Source: Hoeflea sp. 108
Lineage (GTDB): Bacteria; Pseudomonadota; Alphaproteobacteria; Rhizobiales; Rhizobiaceae
DNA length: 64,000 nucleotides
Assembly: GCF_000372965.1 (NCBI RefSeq)
Contig: NZ_KB890024.1
Location: 4,428,304 to 4,492,303, forward strand
Direction: 5' to 3'
In this document: positions 7,518 to 15,606 of the stretch, piece by piece
Layout of the letters: each line of letters begins with the position of its first letter
Position numbering within the stretch: position 1 is the first letter of the stretch
Program-made: the position numbers and the translations under genes
Notes under the pieces: model-generated
What the model was told of the DNA's origin: nothing
The model's input: the letters and a program-made list of their open reading frames with translations, nothing else
The model's database searches: none

Positions 7518-8102
7518 ATGACCAAGACCATTGGACTGCTGTTCATCGAAGGATATGCCGACTGGGAATATGGCCTGCTGGCTGCCTCGGCGGTCGAATG
7601 GTTCGGGCTGCGCGTGGTGTCGCTGTCGCCGCATGTCTCGCCGCTGACCTCCATCGGCGGTCTCAAGCTCATCGCGATGCGCAGCGCCGACCCTGTTGAC
7701 AACACCGACCTCGACGCCATCGCCGTCATCGGCTCCGACGGCTGGACCAGCAAGGATGCACCCGATGTCTCGGCCATCCTCCATGCGGTCAGGACGCGGG
7801 GCGGCGTTGTCGGCGGCATCTGCGGCGGCACGCTGCCGCTCGCCCGCGCCGGCCTGTTTGAAGGTGTCTCCCACACCTCCAACGGCCGCGACTGGATTCT
7901 TGGCCACGAACCCGCCTATGCCGGCGCATCGCGCTACAGCGACGTGCTCCATGCGGTTGCCGATGGCAGGATCGTCTCCGCCCCCGGTTCGGCGCCCGGC
8001 ACCTTCGCTGTCGCCTTTCTCGAAGCCCTTCTGCCTGAAAACAAAGAGCAATTCAGCCAGATGCGGACCATGTTCGCGCGCGAATATGCGCAAGCCTCCT
8101 GA
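7518..8102 (+). CDS. DJ-1/PfpI family protein
   Basis: A 194-residue protein of the class I glutamine-amidotransferase-like fold. The nucleophile elbow GGICGGT places Cys102 on the sharp turn, and Glu17 (DWEYG) is positioned as its usual acidic partner. Family members are proteases, glyoxalase III, isonitrile hydratases or chaperone-like stress proteins; sequence alone does not choose. It follows DUF1127 closely and its stop lies inside the second operator copy, just before the WYL regulator gene, which suggests stress-linked control by that regulator. Confidence 0.88.
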   Translation: MTKTIGLLFIEGYADWEYGLLAASAVEWFGLRVVSLSPHVSPLTSIGGLKLIAMRSADPVDNTDLDAIAVIGSDGWTSKDAPDVSAILHAVRTRGGVVGGICGGTLPLARAGLFEGVSHTSNGRDWILGHEPAYAGASRYSDVLHAVADGRIVSAPGSAPGTFAVAFLEALLPENKEQFSQMRTMFAREYAQAS

Positions 8103-8119
8103 CAATATGCTGTCAGGAG
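8096..8119. promoter_or_regulatory. operator copy 2: CTCCTGACA-N6-TGTCAGGAG
   Basis: Same nine-base arms and six-base spacing as 7257-7280, with a different centre. The similarity extends about 15 bases to the right of the palindrome (TGTG-GAT pattern), suggesting that a promoter element is copied along with it. It is 200 bases upstream of the WYL regulator and overlaps the end of the DJ-1 gene. Confidence 0.75.
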
Positions 8120-8319
8120 CACTGTGCGATGATACAGTTGCATTGTCCCGCCATGGCCGCCTGACCCGCCCCAGTCAGGAATGACGCAATGGGACTGCCG
8201 GAATAACGCATCGCCTGAAGTCGCGGCGACCCAAGGGGTGACGATGTGCGGAAAATGACCTTGGACGTTATTGCGCTGCCATCGAGGACGCGCGACGTCC
8301 CGGATTTCGAGGGATTTTC

Positions 8320-9033
8320 ATGAGACGGGCCGACAGGCTTTTCCAGATCGTGCAGCATCTTCGCGGCGGCCGCCTGGTCACCGCGCAGAAGCTTGGTGCC
8401 TGGCTCGAGGTGTCCGAGCGCACGATCTATCGCGATATCGCCGACCTGCAGTCGACGGGTGTGCCGATCGATGGCGAGGCCGGCGTGGGCTACATGATGA
8501 GGGAGGGTTTCGACCTTCCGCCGCTTATGTTCACGCGCGATGAAATCGTTGCCCTTGTCGCCGGCGCCCGCATGGTCCGCGCCTTCGGCGGTGCTGCCAT
8601 GGCGAGGGCCGCCGACGAGGCTTTGGTCAAGATCGGTGCTGTCCTGCCCGACCAGGAAAAGGATCGCATCGCCCGCACCGAGATTCACACCCCGATGTGG
8701 GTGGTCTCCGATGCCGACCGCGAGGCCATCGACCTGATCGAGCGCGCGGTCGAGAAGCGCCAGGTGCTCAGCCTCGACTACAATGACGAGGCAGGCCGCG
8801 GCTCGGCCCGCGACGTGCGCCCGCTCGGCCTGTGGTTCTGGGGCAAGGTCTGGACGCTGATCGCCTGGTGCGAGATGCGCAACGACTTCCGCGCCTTCCG
8901 CATCGACCGCATCTCGACCGTCACCTCCGCCGGCCGCAGCTTCAAGCCCGAACGCGGCAAACTGCTGGTCGACTATTATCGCAGCGTCGAACGCAGCGAG
9001 ACCTTCGACAGCGACCGCAGCTCCCGGGTCTAG
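8320..9033 (+). CDS. YafY-type WYL-domain transcriptional regulator
   Basis: A 237-residue regulator with an N-terminal winged helix-turn-helix of the HTH_11/DeoR type (about 1-55, including VSERTIYRDIADL) and a C-terminal WYL domain (about 135-220, where LGLWFWGKVWTLIAW carries a W-T-L variant of the WYL triad). WYL domains bind ligands or nucleic-acid signals and convert the HTH into an activator or repressor. The two identical palindromes at 7257 and 8096 are its likely targets, implying control of the DUF1127-DJ-1 unit and of itself. A terminator follows at 9062. Confidence 0.9.
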   Translation: MRRADRLFQIVQHLRGGRLVTAQKLGAWLEVSERTIYRDIADLQSTGVPIDGEAGVGYMMREGFDLPPLMFTRDEIVALVAGARMVRAFGGAAMARAADEALVKIGAVLPDQEKDRIARTEIHTPMWVVSDADREAIDLIERAVEKRQVLSLDYNDEAGRGSARDVRPLGLWFWGKVWTLIAWCEMRNDFRAFRIDRISTVTSAGRSFKPERGKLLVDYYRSVERSETFDSDRSSRV

Positions 9034-9061
9034 CCGGGCTTTCCCTTCACCTCCCAAGTCA

Positions 9062-9090
9062 AGCCCGGCCCCGTGCCGGGCTCTTTTTTT
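9062..9090 (+). terminator. rho-independent terminator after WYL regulator
   Basis: AGCCCGGC-CCCGT-GCCGGGCT followed by CTTTTTTT: a strong GC stem and U tract 29 bases past the regulator's stop. Confidence 0.9.
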
Positions 9091-9182
9091 GCCCTGGCAC
9101 AAGGGACCGGCGTCCGCGCCGTCTTGATCCGGCTGAAACGAACGCTCATTGGATGGTCAGTATCCAGTGAAGGACTTCGCCA

Positions 9183-9608
9183 ATGAACATGGACCTCAAG
9201 GAAATCGACGGTGCCTGCCATTGCGGCACGGTGCGTCTGCGCGTGCGCCTGTCGAACGGCCTCAACTCGGCCCGCCGCTGCACCTGCTCCTATTGCCGGA
9301 TGAAGGGCGCGGTCGCCGTCTCCGCCGATCTCGGCGGCGTCGATGTCGTGGCAGGCGCAGAGGCGCTCACCGTCTACCAGTTCAACACCATGTCGGCGAA
9401 GCATCACTTCTGCTCGAAATGCGGCATCTACACCCACCATCAGCGCCGCTCGGACCCCAACCAGTATGGCGTCAACGCCGCCATCCTCGCAGGGGTCAGC
9501 CCATTCGATTTCACCGAGCTGCCGGTCATGGACGGCATCAACCATCCGTCCGACAATGGTGGCGGCCCGCGCGTCGCCGGAACGCTGAAGTTCATCCCCG
9601 CCGGCTAG
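9183..9608 (+). CDS. GFA family protein (CENP-V/formaldehyde-activating fold)
   Basis: A 141-residue protein with the GFA zinc-site layout: C12/C14 (CHC), C33/C35/C38 (CTCSYC) and C77/C80 (CSKC). The family is named after glutathione-dependent formaldehyde-activating enzyme, but most members have no proven substrate. The ATG at 9183 is followed by a second Met at residue 3, and either could start. It is a single-gene unit in the same direction as the WYL regulator but after a strong terminator. Confidence 0.88.
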   Translation: MNMDLKEIDGACHCGTVRLRVRLSNGLNSARRCTCSYCRMKGAVAVSADLGGVDVVAGAEALTVYQFNTMSAKHHFCSKCGIYTHHQRRSDPNQYGVNAAILAGVSPFDFTELPVMDGINHPSDNGGGPRVAGTLKFIPAG

Positions 9609-9727
9609 AGAGCCAGAAACGGTAGCGAGGTCGGAGGCAGCCCCGCCGCAATGCTCTCGCAATCTGTTCCGGTCAAAGGCTTTTCGAAAGATCCGTTCGG
9701 AAAGTCCTGCCCGGAGACAGCAACGCC

Positions 9728-11203
9728 ATGCACTCTCGAAGAAAACCGTCCGCCCTCAAGGGCGCCCTTGTTGTCGCGACCGCCATTGCCTCCGTCGCCG
9801 CCTTTGCCGGGGGGCTGCTCTACATCGACAAGCTGATCGGCGGCCCGCTGCTTTCGGCCGCCACACCTGCATTGGCGAGCAGCACCGGTGACGGCAGCTT
9901 CCCTGCCGATGCCGACATCCTGAACATCCTCAAGAGACGCATCGACGACCAGGCCCAGAGCGTCGGCATTGTCGTCGGCACGATCGGCCCGGAGGGGCGC
10001 AATATCCTGGCGCATGGCCGGTTCAGCGCCGCGGACCAGCGTCCGGTCGACGGCAACACGCTTTATGAGATCGGTTCGATCACCAAGCTGTTCACCGCCC
10101 TTGTCCTTGCCGACATGGATGCACGCGGCGAACTCAGGCTCGACGACCCACTGGCCAGGCATCTGCCGTCAGGCGTCTCTGTGCCTAGCAAATTCGGCGC
10201 GGAAATCACTCTTGCCGACCTCGCGACGCATCGCTCCGGCCTGCCGTCGATCCCAGAGACGATGGCGCCCACTGATGACGCCAATCCCTATGCCGACTAC
10301 ACCACGGCCCAGCTCTACGGGTTCCTCTCGTCCTACACACTGCCGCGCGCCATCGGCGCCAAATACGAATACTCCAACATCGGCTTCGGCCTGCTCGGCG
10401 ACGCGCTCGCCCATAGGGCCGGCGTCGACTACGCCACACTGGTCAGGCAGCGCATCACAAGCCCGCTGGGCATGAACAGCACCGTGATTGCGCTATCGCC
10501 AGAGCTCAAGGCGCGCATGGCGGGCGGCCACAATAGCTGGCTCGAACCCGTGCCCAACTGGGACCTGCCGGCCCTTGAGGGCGCCGGCGCCCTGCGTTCC
10601 TCGGCCAACGACATGCTGAACTTCCTGGAAATGGCGATCGAACCCGACAAGAGGCCCCTTGCAGCGGCCCTCGCCAGCTCGCTGGTGCCGCGCAACGACG
10701 TCATCGGCGGCAGCAGGATCGGGCTCGCCTGGATGCTGACCGACACACCCAATGGTCAGGTCGTCTGGCACAATGGCGGTACCGGCGGCTTCAGCACCTT
10801 CATCGGTTTCAACCCCAAGACCAAGGCCGGCGTGGTTGTGCTGTCCAACTCGGACGCTGGCGTCAACGACATCGGCATGCACCTGCTCGACGCCGCAATC
10901 CCCCTCGACGATCCAAAACCCAGACCCAAACAGGTGTCGGTCGATGCGTCGCTGTTCGACGGCTATGTCGGCCGCTACGCTGCCATGCAAGGCCTTGTCT
11001 TCACCATCAGCCGCGATGGCGACAAGCTCTACGCCCAACTGACCGGCCAGCCCCGGCTGCGCCTGTTCCCCGAGAGCGAGCGCCGCTTCTTCTACAAGGA
11101 AGTCGATGCGGCGATCACCTTTGCGGCAGGCGACGGCTCTGCCCCAAGCCTCACCCTGCACCAGTCCGGCAAGGATCTCCCAGCCGTCCGCGTCCAGGAG
11201 TAG
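9728..11203 (+). CDS. serine hydrolase, class C beta-lactamase fold
   Basis: A 491-residue exported or membrane-anchored enzyme. A hydrophobic N-terminal segment (about 11-32) is a signal or anchor. The catalytic motifs are Ser117-x-x-Lys120 (SITK), Tyr215-x-Asn217 (YSN) and HNG at 348-350, which replaces the KTG of true beta-lactamases and is usual in penicillin-binding-protein-like esterases and D-amino-acid peptidases. A C-terminal extension of about 100 residues forms a lipocalin-like barrel domain. A role in peptide or ester hydrolysis in the periplasm is inferred; beta-lactam resistance is not. Confidence 0.87.
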   Translation: MHSRRKPSALKGALVVATAIASVAAFAGGLLYIDKLIGGPLLSAATPALASSTGDGSFPADADILNILKRRIDDQAQSVGIVVGTIGPEGRNILAHGRFSAADQRPVDGNTLYEIGSITKLFTALVLADMDARGELRLDDPLARHLPSGVSVPSKFGAEITLADLATHRSGLPSIPETMAPTDDANPYADYTTAQLYGFLSSYTLPRAIGAKYEYSNIGFGLLGDALAHRAGVDYATLVRQRITSPLGMNSTVIALSPELKARMAGGHNSWLEPVPNWDLPALEGAGALRSSANDMLNFLEMAIEPDKRPLAAALASSLVPRNDVIGGSRIGLAWMLTDTPNGQVVWHNGGTGGFSTFIGFNPKTKAGVVVLSNSDAGVNDIGMHLLDAAIPLDDPKPRPKQVSVDASLFDGYVGRYAAMQGLVFTISRDGDKLYAQLTGQPRLRLFPESERRFFYKEVDAAITFAAGDGSAPSLTLHQSGKDLPAVRVQE

Positions 11204-11254
11204 CGGCAGTTCGAAGCCGGGACGCCATCCAACCTGCTCCCGCAAGAAACAAAA

Positions 11255-11280
11255 AAGGCCCCGCATTGCGGGGCCTTTTC
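11255..11280. terminator. bidirectional terminator
   Basis: AAAAGGCCCCGC-ATT-GCGGGGCCTTTT is a perfect GC stem with A and U tracts on the two sides. It ends the serine hydrolase on the plus strand and can stop trcR transcripts on the minus strand. Confidence 0.9.
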
Positions 11281-11290
11281 ATGAGCAGCC

Positions 11291-11391
11291 TGGAGCATTC
11301 CAGCAAAAGTGCGCAGCGATTTTCCATCAGGAATTGCGAAAAACAACGACATAGAGGGGTTCCGCGATTCGAAGGAAAGCGGAAACGCTCT
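11291..11391. repeat. dispersed intergenic repeat, copy 1 (about 100 bp)
   Basis: The segment containing GCAAAAGTGCGCAGCGATTT and GATTCGAAGGAAAGCGGAAA is closely similar over its whole length to 40989-41090. It is non-coding and ends five bases before the trcR stop. Repeats of this kind are scattered through Mesorhizobium-type genomes. Confidence 0.85.
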
Positions 11392-11395
11392 GGGC

Positions 11396-12097
11396 TCAGA
11401 ACTTGTCTTCGTCTTCGTCCTCGGGCTCCTTCGACTTGAGCGCCGAAAGCTTGGCGAAGACGGCATTGGCGTCGAGTTCCTGGTCCTCGTCCTTCGGCGC
11501 CATGGCCGCGGGCGTCAGGCGCTCGGTCAGCGAGGCCGGCAGCAGGGTGTCGCCGACAGGCGCCGGGGCTTCGCGGCCGCGCGAAGCGCGCTGCACTTCG
11601 ATGTCGAGGTCGATCTGCGAGCACAGGCCGAGCGCAACCGGGTCCATCGGCGTCAGCTGGGCGATGTTCCAGTGCTTGCGCTCGCGGATCTGCTCGATCG
11701 TCGCCTTGGTCGTGCCGACCAGACGCGAAATCTGCGCGTCCTTGAGCTCGGGATGGTTCTTCACCAGCCAGTAGATGGCATTCGGGCGATCCTGGCGCTT
11801 CGACAGCGGCGTGTAGCGCGGGCCCTTGCGCTTGGTCTCGGGCACGCGGACCTTGGGATCCGACAGCTTGAGGCGGTGGTTGATGTCGCCCTCGCCCTTG
11901 GCAATCTCGGCGCGCGTAAGCTGGCCGGTCATGACAGGGTCCATGCCCTTGATGCCCTGCGCCGATTCGCCGTCGGCAATCGCCTTCACCTCGAGCGGGT
12001 GCAGCGAGCAGAACTGCGCGATCTGGTCGAACGACAGCGCGGTGTTGTCGACCAGCCAGACGGCGGTCGCCTTGGGCATAAGCAGCGTATTGGCCAT
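11396..12097 (-). CDS. trcR: cell-cycle transcriptional regulator TrcR (DUF1013)
   Basis: A 233-residue DUF1013 protein, conserved across alphaproteobacteria and annotated as the cell-cycle regulator TrcR. The N-terminus (LMPKATAVWLVDNTALSFDQ) and a central helix-turn-helix-like stretch (NHPELKDAQISRLVGTTKAT, about 111-130) are the conserved parts. The C-terminus is low-complexity and acidic (EPEDEDEDKF). It acts in the cytoplasm, probably by binding DNA or RNA polymerase. The ATG at 12097 matches the family start; a longer in-frame extension upstream is not conserved-looking. A dispersed repeat abuts its 3' end. Confidence 0.92.
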   Translation of the reverse strand: MANTLLMPKATAVWLVDNTALSFDQIAQFCSLHPLEVKAIADGESAQGIKGMDPVMTGQLTRAEIAKGEGDINHRLKLSDPKVRVPETKRKGPRYTPLSKRQDRPNAIYWLVKNHPELKDAQISRLVGTTKATIEQIRERKHWNIAQLTPMDPVALGLCSQIDLDIEVQRASRGREAPAPVGDTLLPASLTERLTPAAMAPKDEDQELDANAVFAKLSALKSKEPEDEDEDKF

Positions 12098-12285
12098 GCG
12101 ATATATCCTCTTCGCTCGCCCGCGTCCCTCACGCGGGCGGTGGTCAGACCACCAGAAAATGGGAAATTCGGGCTGTATATAGACGTATTCGCCCTGCTCC
12201 GCAACGATTTTGGGCAGAATGGCCAATTGCCCACAAACAGCCTGCCGCAACGCGCGCGCTGTCTCTCAAAACGCCTCTCCACGAC

Positions 12286-12325
12286 AAAAGCCCCGCCTCC
12301 GGAAACTCCGAAAGCGGGGCTTTTT
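12286..12325. terminator. bidirectional terminator
   Basis: AAAGCCCCGC and GCGGGGCTTT pair around an 18-base loop with A and T tracts at the two ends. It lies between trcR's promoter region and the end of the HbpS-like gene, which it should terminate. Confidence 0.8.
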
Positions 12326-12420
12326 GTATCGGCCCGAAAACCGGTTTTGGCTTTCGGGACAGGCAGGCCAGGCCCACCGGCCGGACCTGATACCGGCGAG
12401 CCTGGTTCAATCGAAGCTGC

Positions 12421-12909
12421 TTACTTCAGCTTGTCGGCAACGGCCTCGATCGCCTTGACCGCGCAGGCCTCGTCGAAATTGCCGCCGGGCGCGCCGCCGA
12501 CGCCGATGGCGCCGATGACCGCATCACCCGCCTTGATCGGCATGCCACCTGCGAGCACCAGGAAACCCTTGATGTCGACCAGGCCGGCCGCACCCGGGTT
12601 CTTCTGCACGTTCTCGGCCATCTTCGAGGTCGGCGTGCGCGACGAGGCCGAGGTGAAGGCCTTGTCCTGGGCGGCGGAAACGGTGTGGGTGCCGGCATTG
12701 TCGGCGCGGACCAGCGCGCGCAGCACACCCGCACGGTCGACCACGGCGGCGGTCACATTGTACTTGTCGGCGGCACATGCCTGGACGGCGGCCTGGGCGA
12801 TCTCGACGGCGAGGCTCGACGAGATGTTCTTCTCGGTCAGAACCTGGGCGGAAGCGGCGCCGGTGACGGCGACAGTGGTAACGGCTGCAAGGAGGATGTT
12901 CTTGATCAT
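12421..12909 (-). CDS. secreted GlcG/HbpS-family protein (DUF336)
   Basis: A 162-residue protein with a clear signal peptide (residues 1-21, cleavage after AASA) and the GlcG/HbpS domain, seen as VVDRAGVLRALVRADNAGT and the glycine-rich GAIGVGGAPGGNFDEACA near the end. In Streptomyces, HbpS of this family binds haem outside the cell and controls the SenS-SenR two-component pair. Here a histidine-kinase/response-regulator pair lies directly upstream on the same strand, so an analogous signalling role is possible. A palindrome at 13022-13035 lies in its upstream region. Confidence 0.88.
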   Translation of the reverse strand: MIKNILLAAVTTVAVTGAASAQVLTEKNISSSLAVEIAQAAVQACAADKYNVTAAVVDRAGVLRALVRADNAGTHTVSAAQDKAFTSASSRTPTSKMAENVQKNPGAAGLVDIKGFLVLAGGMPIKAGDAVIGAIGVGGAPGGNFDEACAVKAIEAVADKLK

Positions 12910-13021
12910 GACTGGGTTCCTGTCCTGATGTTTTCTCGGGAGAAAGCGTTTCGCTTGTCCGGACAGAGAACTACCCGCATCGCACCGCAGGCTGAATCCG
13001 CGATGCCACCACCTGGCCTAG

Positions 13022-13035
13022 GTAGGATTACCTAC
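13022..13035. promoter_or_regulatory. palindrome GTAGG-ATTA-CCTAC
   Basis: A perfect five-base inverted repeat 113 bases upstream of the HbpS-like gene. Its size and place suit a FixJ/LuxR-type response-regulator site, and the regulator encoded at 13101-13685 is the nearest candidate. Confidence 0.45.
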
Positions 13036-13051
13036 TGCTGCGACCGCCAAG

Positions 13052-13096
13052 GGCATGACCCCAAAAAGTGGAGGCCGGCTTTCAGAAGGGGTCATG
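13052..13096. repeat. inverted repeat GCATGACCCC ... GGGGTCATG
   Basis: Ten-base arms flank a central segment containing the AAAAGTGGAGGCCGG-type core seen in rhizobial palindromic repeats. It sits five bases past the response-regulator stop and may stabilise or end that mRNA. Confidence 0.65.
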
Positions 13097-13100
13097 TCCA

Positions 13101-13685
13101 CTAGGAGATCAGCGCCAGCCGCACCTGCTCGGCCACCGAACTGGTGCCCAGCTTCTCGGCGATCTTCGCCCGGTGCGCGTCGATGGTGCGGGCCGAGACT
13201 TCGAGTGCTACGGCGATTTCCTTGCTCGCCCAGCCGCGCGCCACCATGTCGAGCACCTCGCGCTCGCGCTCCGTGAGTTTTGCCAGAAGAGCGCGCGCCT
13301 CGCGTTTCTCCAGCCCGGCATCGAGGCTCAAAAACCCCTGCTGCAGCGCATCGACCAGCACCTCGCCGTCGACCGGCTTGGTCAAAAAATCCTGGATGCC
13401 AGCCTTGAAGGCGCGTCGGCAGGCCGCGACATCGCCATGCCCAGTGATCATGATCGTCGGCCAGTCGATTCCACGCTCGCCCAACTTCTGGTGCAGTTGC
13501 TGCCCAGACACCAAGGGCATGCGCAAATCCACCACCAGCACGCCCGGCTTGTTCTCATCGACATGCGCGAGAAACGTTTGCGGATCGCCAAAAGTCTCCG
13601 CCACAATCCCATAGGTCGAGAGCAGGAAGGCCAGCGCCTCGCGCACCGCCTCGTCGTCGTCGACCAGATAGACCCTATGCGTCAT
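13101..13685 (-). CDS. FixJ/NarL-type response regulator
   Basis: A 194-residue response regulator with a receiver domain (about 1-115; acidic pocket D10/D11, phospho-acceptor D53, Lys103) and a C-terminal LuxR-type helix-turn-helix (about 130-192, LTEREREVLDMVARGWASKEIA). It would be phosphorylated by the kinase encoded immediately upstream, whose stop it overlaps by four bases. The ATG at 13685 is chosen because the receiver begins with YLVDDD. The likely target is the neighbouring HbpS-like gene. Confidence 0.92.
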   Translation of the reverse strand: MTHRVYLVDDDEAVREALAFLLSTYGIVAETFGDPQTFLAHVDENKPGVLVVDLRMPLVSGQQLHQKLGERGIDWPTIMITGHGDVAACRRAFKAGIQDFLTKPVDGEVLVDALQQGFLSLDAGLEKREARALLAKLTEREREVLDMVARGWASKEIAVALEVSARTIDAHRAKIAEKLGTSSVAEQVRLALIS

Positions 13686-15349
13686 CCGTTGCTCTCCGTG
13701 GCCGACGCTCCGCCGCTCCTTGCCAACGGCAAACTCACCGTGAACCGCGCTCCCCGCGCCCCGTTCTCCGCCGCGATCCGCCCGTCCACGCGTTCCACCA
13801 GCGATGCGCACAAGGACAGTCCCAGCCCCATCCCGTCGGCTTTGGTGGTGAAGAACGGCGTGAACAGTTTTGGCAGCACCTCGGCAGGGATCCCCGGTCC
13901 GTCGTCGCTGACGACAACCTTCGCCTCGCGCCCAGCCCGCCCAGTGGCGATCGTCACCACCCCGCCCGACCCCGTCGCCTCCGCCGCATTGCGGATCAGA
14001 TTGTGCAGCACCTGTTCCATCTCGATGGCATCGACCACCGCCTCAGGCGCGGGCTCGCCAAGCTCCAGCACCAGCGCCACCCCGCGTCGCTCGAGATCGG
14101 TGCGGGTCAGCGCCACCACCTCGGCGACGATGGCATTCAGGTCCTGCAGTGCCCGCTCGGGCGCCTTGTTGGAGGCATAATCGCGCATCCGCTTCAGCAT
14201 CTCGCCAGCGCGCTTGGCTTCGCGCACATTGACGTCGAGCGCCTGCGAAATCATCGCCATGTCGGGCCTATCCGCCCGCGACAGCCGGAGCGCCGCCTGG
14301 CTGCGGCTGAGAAGTGCGGTCAGCGGCTGCGTCAGCTCATGCGCGATGCCCGACGCCAGCTCGCCCATGGCATTGACGCGCGAGGCGTGCGCAAGACGCG
14401 TCTCCCGCTCCTGAACGTAGAGCCGCTCCTCGGCCTCGCGCGCCGCAAGCTCGGAGCGCTTCACCTCAGCCCGCTGCCCGAGCCCAAAGCTCAAGGCCGC
14501 AGCCAACAAGCCCGCCACCACGGCAAAGCCCAAGAACCGCCCCGGCGGTACCAGCGCCGCCAACGGCAACGACCGGTCGAGCGACAACAATAGCCGTTGC
14601 CCCTCGCCGTCGATCACCTTCTCGAAATGTGGCGGCACAAGCCACGACACCCCAGGCCCAACCGACGCCTCGGCCGGCAAATCCACCAGCTCGTCGCCAT
14701 CAAGGCTGATCCTGAGATGCGCAAAATCAGGCCGCTCCTCCGGCTCCACAAGCTTCGCCGCATCGATCATCAGCACCACCGCGTGGTCGGAAGGCTCCGG
14801 CGCGCGCTTGGCCAGGAGATAGCGCCCCGCGCCAGCGGCATAAACACTCGGCCTGCCCCTCACCTGCGCGGCGATGTTTCCTCCCAGGGGCGCCAGATCG
14901 ACGCCACCGCCTGGTGGCACATCCACCGCCTCGCGCACCGCAACGCCCGAAGCGGTGACGCCGGCTGGCTGCGATGCCTCCAAACCGCCGGGTACGGCCG
15001 ATCCCTGCTCCGCGCCTGCGGCACCACTCGCCACTCCATCCGGCTCAAGCGAAACCAGCGCCAACCAGGTAATGCGCGGATAAAACCGCGAAATGCTCTC
15101 CATCACCTGCCGTACGGCTCCGTCGGACGCAGGCTCGGCCCCGCTCGACAAGGCGATCAGCGTGGTCAGATGCGCATCATGCTGCGCCACCCGCTGCGAG
15201 ATCAGCCGGTGCAAGGTCCGCCCCGTCACCTCCAGCTCGTCCGCCATCCGCGTCCGCGACGTCTCCACCGACACGGCGATGAAAGCCGCCAGTGCGGCCA
15301 GCCAAAGCGAGAGAGAGAGGATGCGGGGATTGGAGAGGGGTGAGATCAC
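13682..15349 (-). CDS. sensor histidine kinase with extracytoplasmic sensor
   Basis: A 555-residue membrane kinase. Helix 1 (about 10-28) and helix 2 (about 265-290) enclose a 230-residue periplasmic sensor region with no family I recognise, including a Gly/Ala/Pro-rich stretch around 105-160. The cytoplasmic part has a HisKA box (GIAHELTQPL, phospho-acceptor H337) and an HATPase domain (DDGPGIP, GMGLGLSL). It overlaps the response regulator by ATGA. Together with the secreted HbpS-like protein this looks like a haem- or redox-related sensing set. No PAS haem-binding domain is present, so it is not FixL. Confidence 0.9.
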   Translation of the reverse strand: MISPLSNPRILSLSLWLAALAAFIAVSVETSRTRMADELEVTGRTLHRLISQRVAQHDAHLTTLIALSSGAEPASDGAVRQVMESISRFYPRITWLALVSLEPDGVASGAAGAEQGSAVPGGLEASQPAGVTASGVAVREAVDVPPGGGVDLAPLGGNIAAQVRGRPSVYAAGAGRYLLAKRAPEPSDHAVVLMIDAAKLVEPEERPDFAHLRISLDGDELVDLPAEASVGPGVSWLVPPHFEKVIDGEGQRLLLSLDRSLPLAALVPPGRFLGFAVVAGLLAAALSFGLGQRAEVKRSELAAREAEERLYVQERETRLAHASRVNAMGELASGIAHELTQPLTALLSRSQAALRLSRADRPDMAMISQALDVNVREAKRAGEMLKRMRDYASNKAPERALQDLNAIVAEVVALTRTDLERRGVALVLELGEPAPEAVVDAIEMEQVLHNLIRNAAEATGSGGVVTIATGRAGREAKVVVSDDGPGIPAEVLPKLFTPFFTTKADGMGLGLSLCASLVERVDGRIAAENGARGARFTVSLPLARSGGASATESNG

Positions 15350-15606
15350 GTGGGACGAACGCTGAGCCTGAATTTGGTGTCACCATAATCGCGGACCAGT
15401 CAGAAGGGAACGGCGTGTCGGCTCAACGAAAAGGCTCTCCTCGTCAAGCTGTGCAGACTCCAGCGCCAAAGGCCAGTCCCTGAAAACTGCCATTGGTGCG
15501 CAGAATGGTCATTCGCGAACCAAGCCCGCATAGAGCGGACTTGGCCAACAGACCTTCCCATCTCCCACACCCCGGCCTACCATGCCTCCAGGCATAGGAG
15601 GCTTCG
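15350..15606. other. 257-base intergenic region
   Basis: Divergent region between the kinase and the methyltransferase. Apart from the hairpin at 15584-15602 I see no gene or strong promoter consensus here. Confidence 0.4.
15584..15602 (+). promoter_or_regulatory. hairpin covering a ribosome-binding site
   Basis: GCCTCC-AGGCATA-GGAGGC pairs six bases so that the GGAGG ribosome-binding site of the methyltransferase (ATG at 15607) is in the 3' arm. Translation of that gene may therefore be damped by its own leader. Confidence 0.55.

Noticed and set aside
8120..8319. Short frame beginning MTQWDCRNN in the gap before the WYL gene
   Set aside because: It has no ribosome-binding site and no conserved look, and it is only 25 codons long. 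It is more likely untranslated leader.
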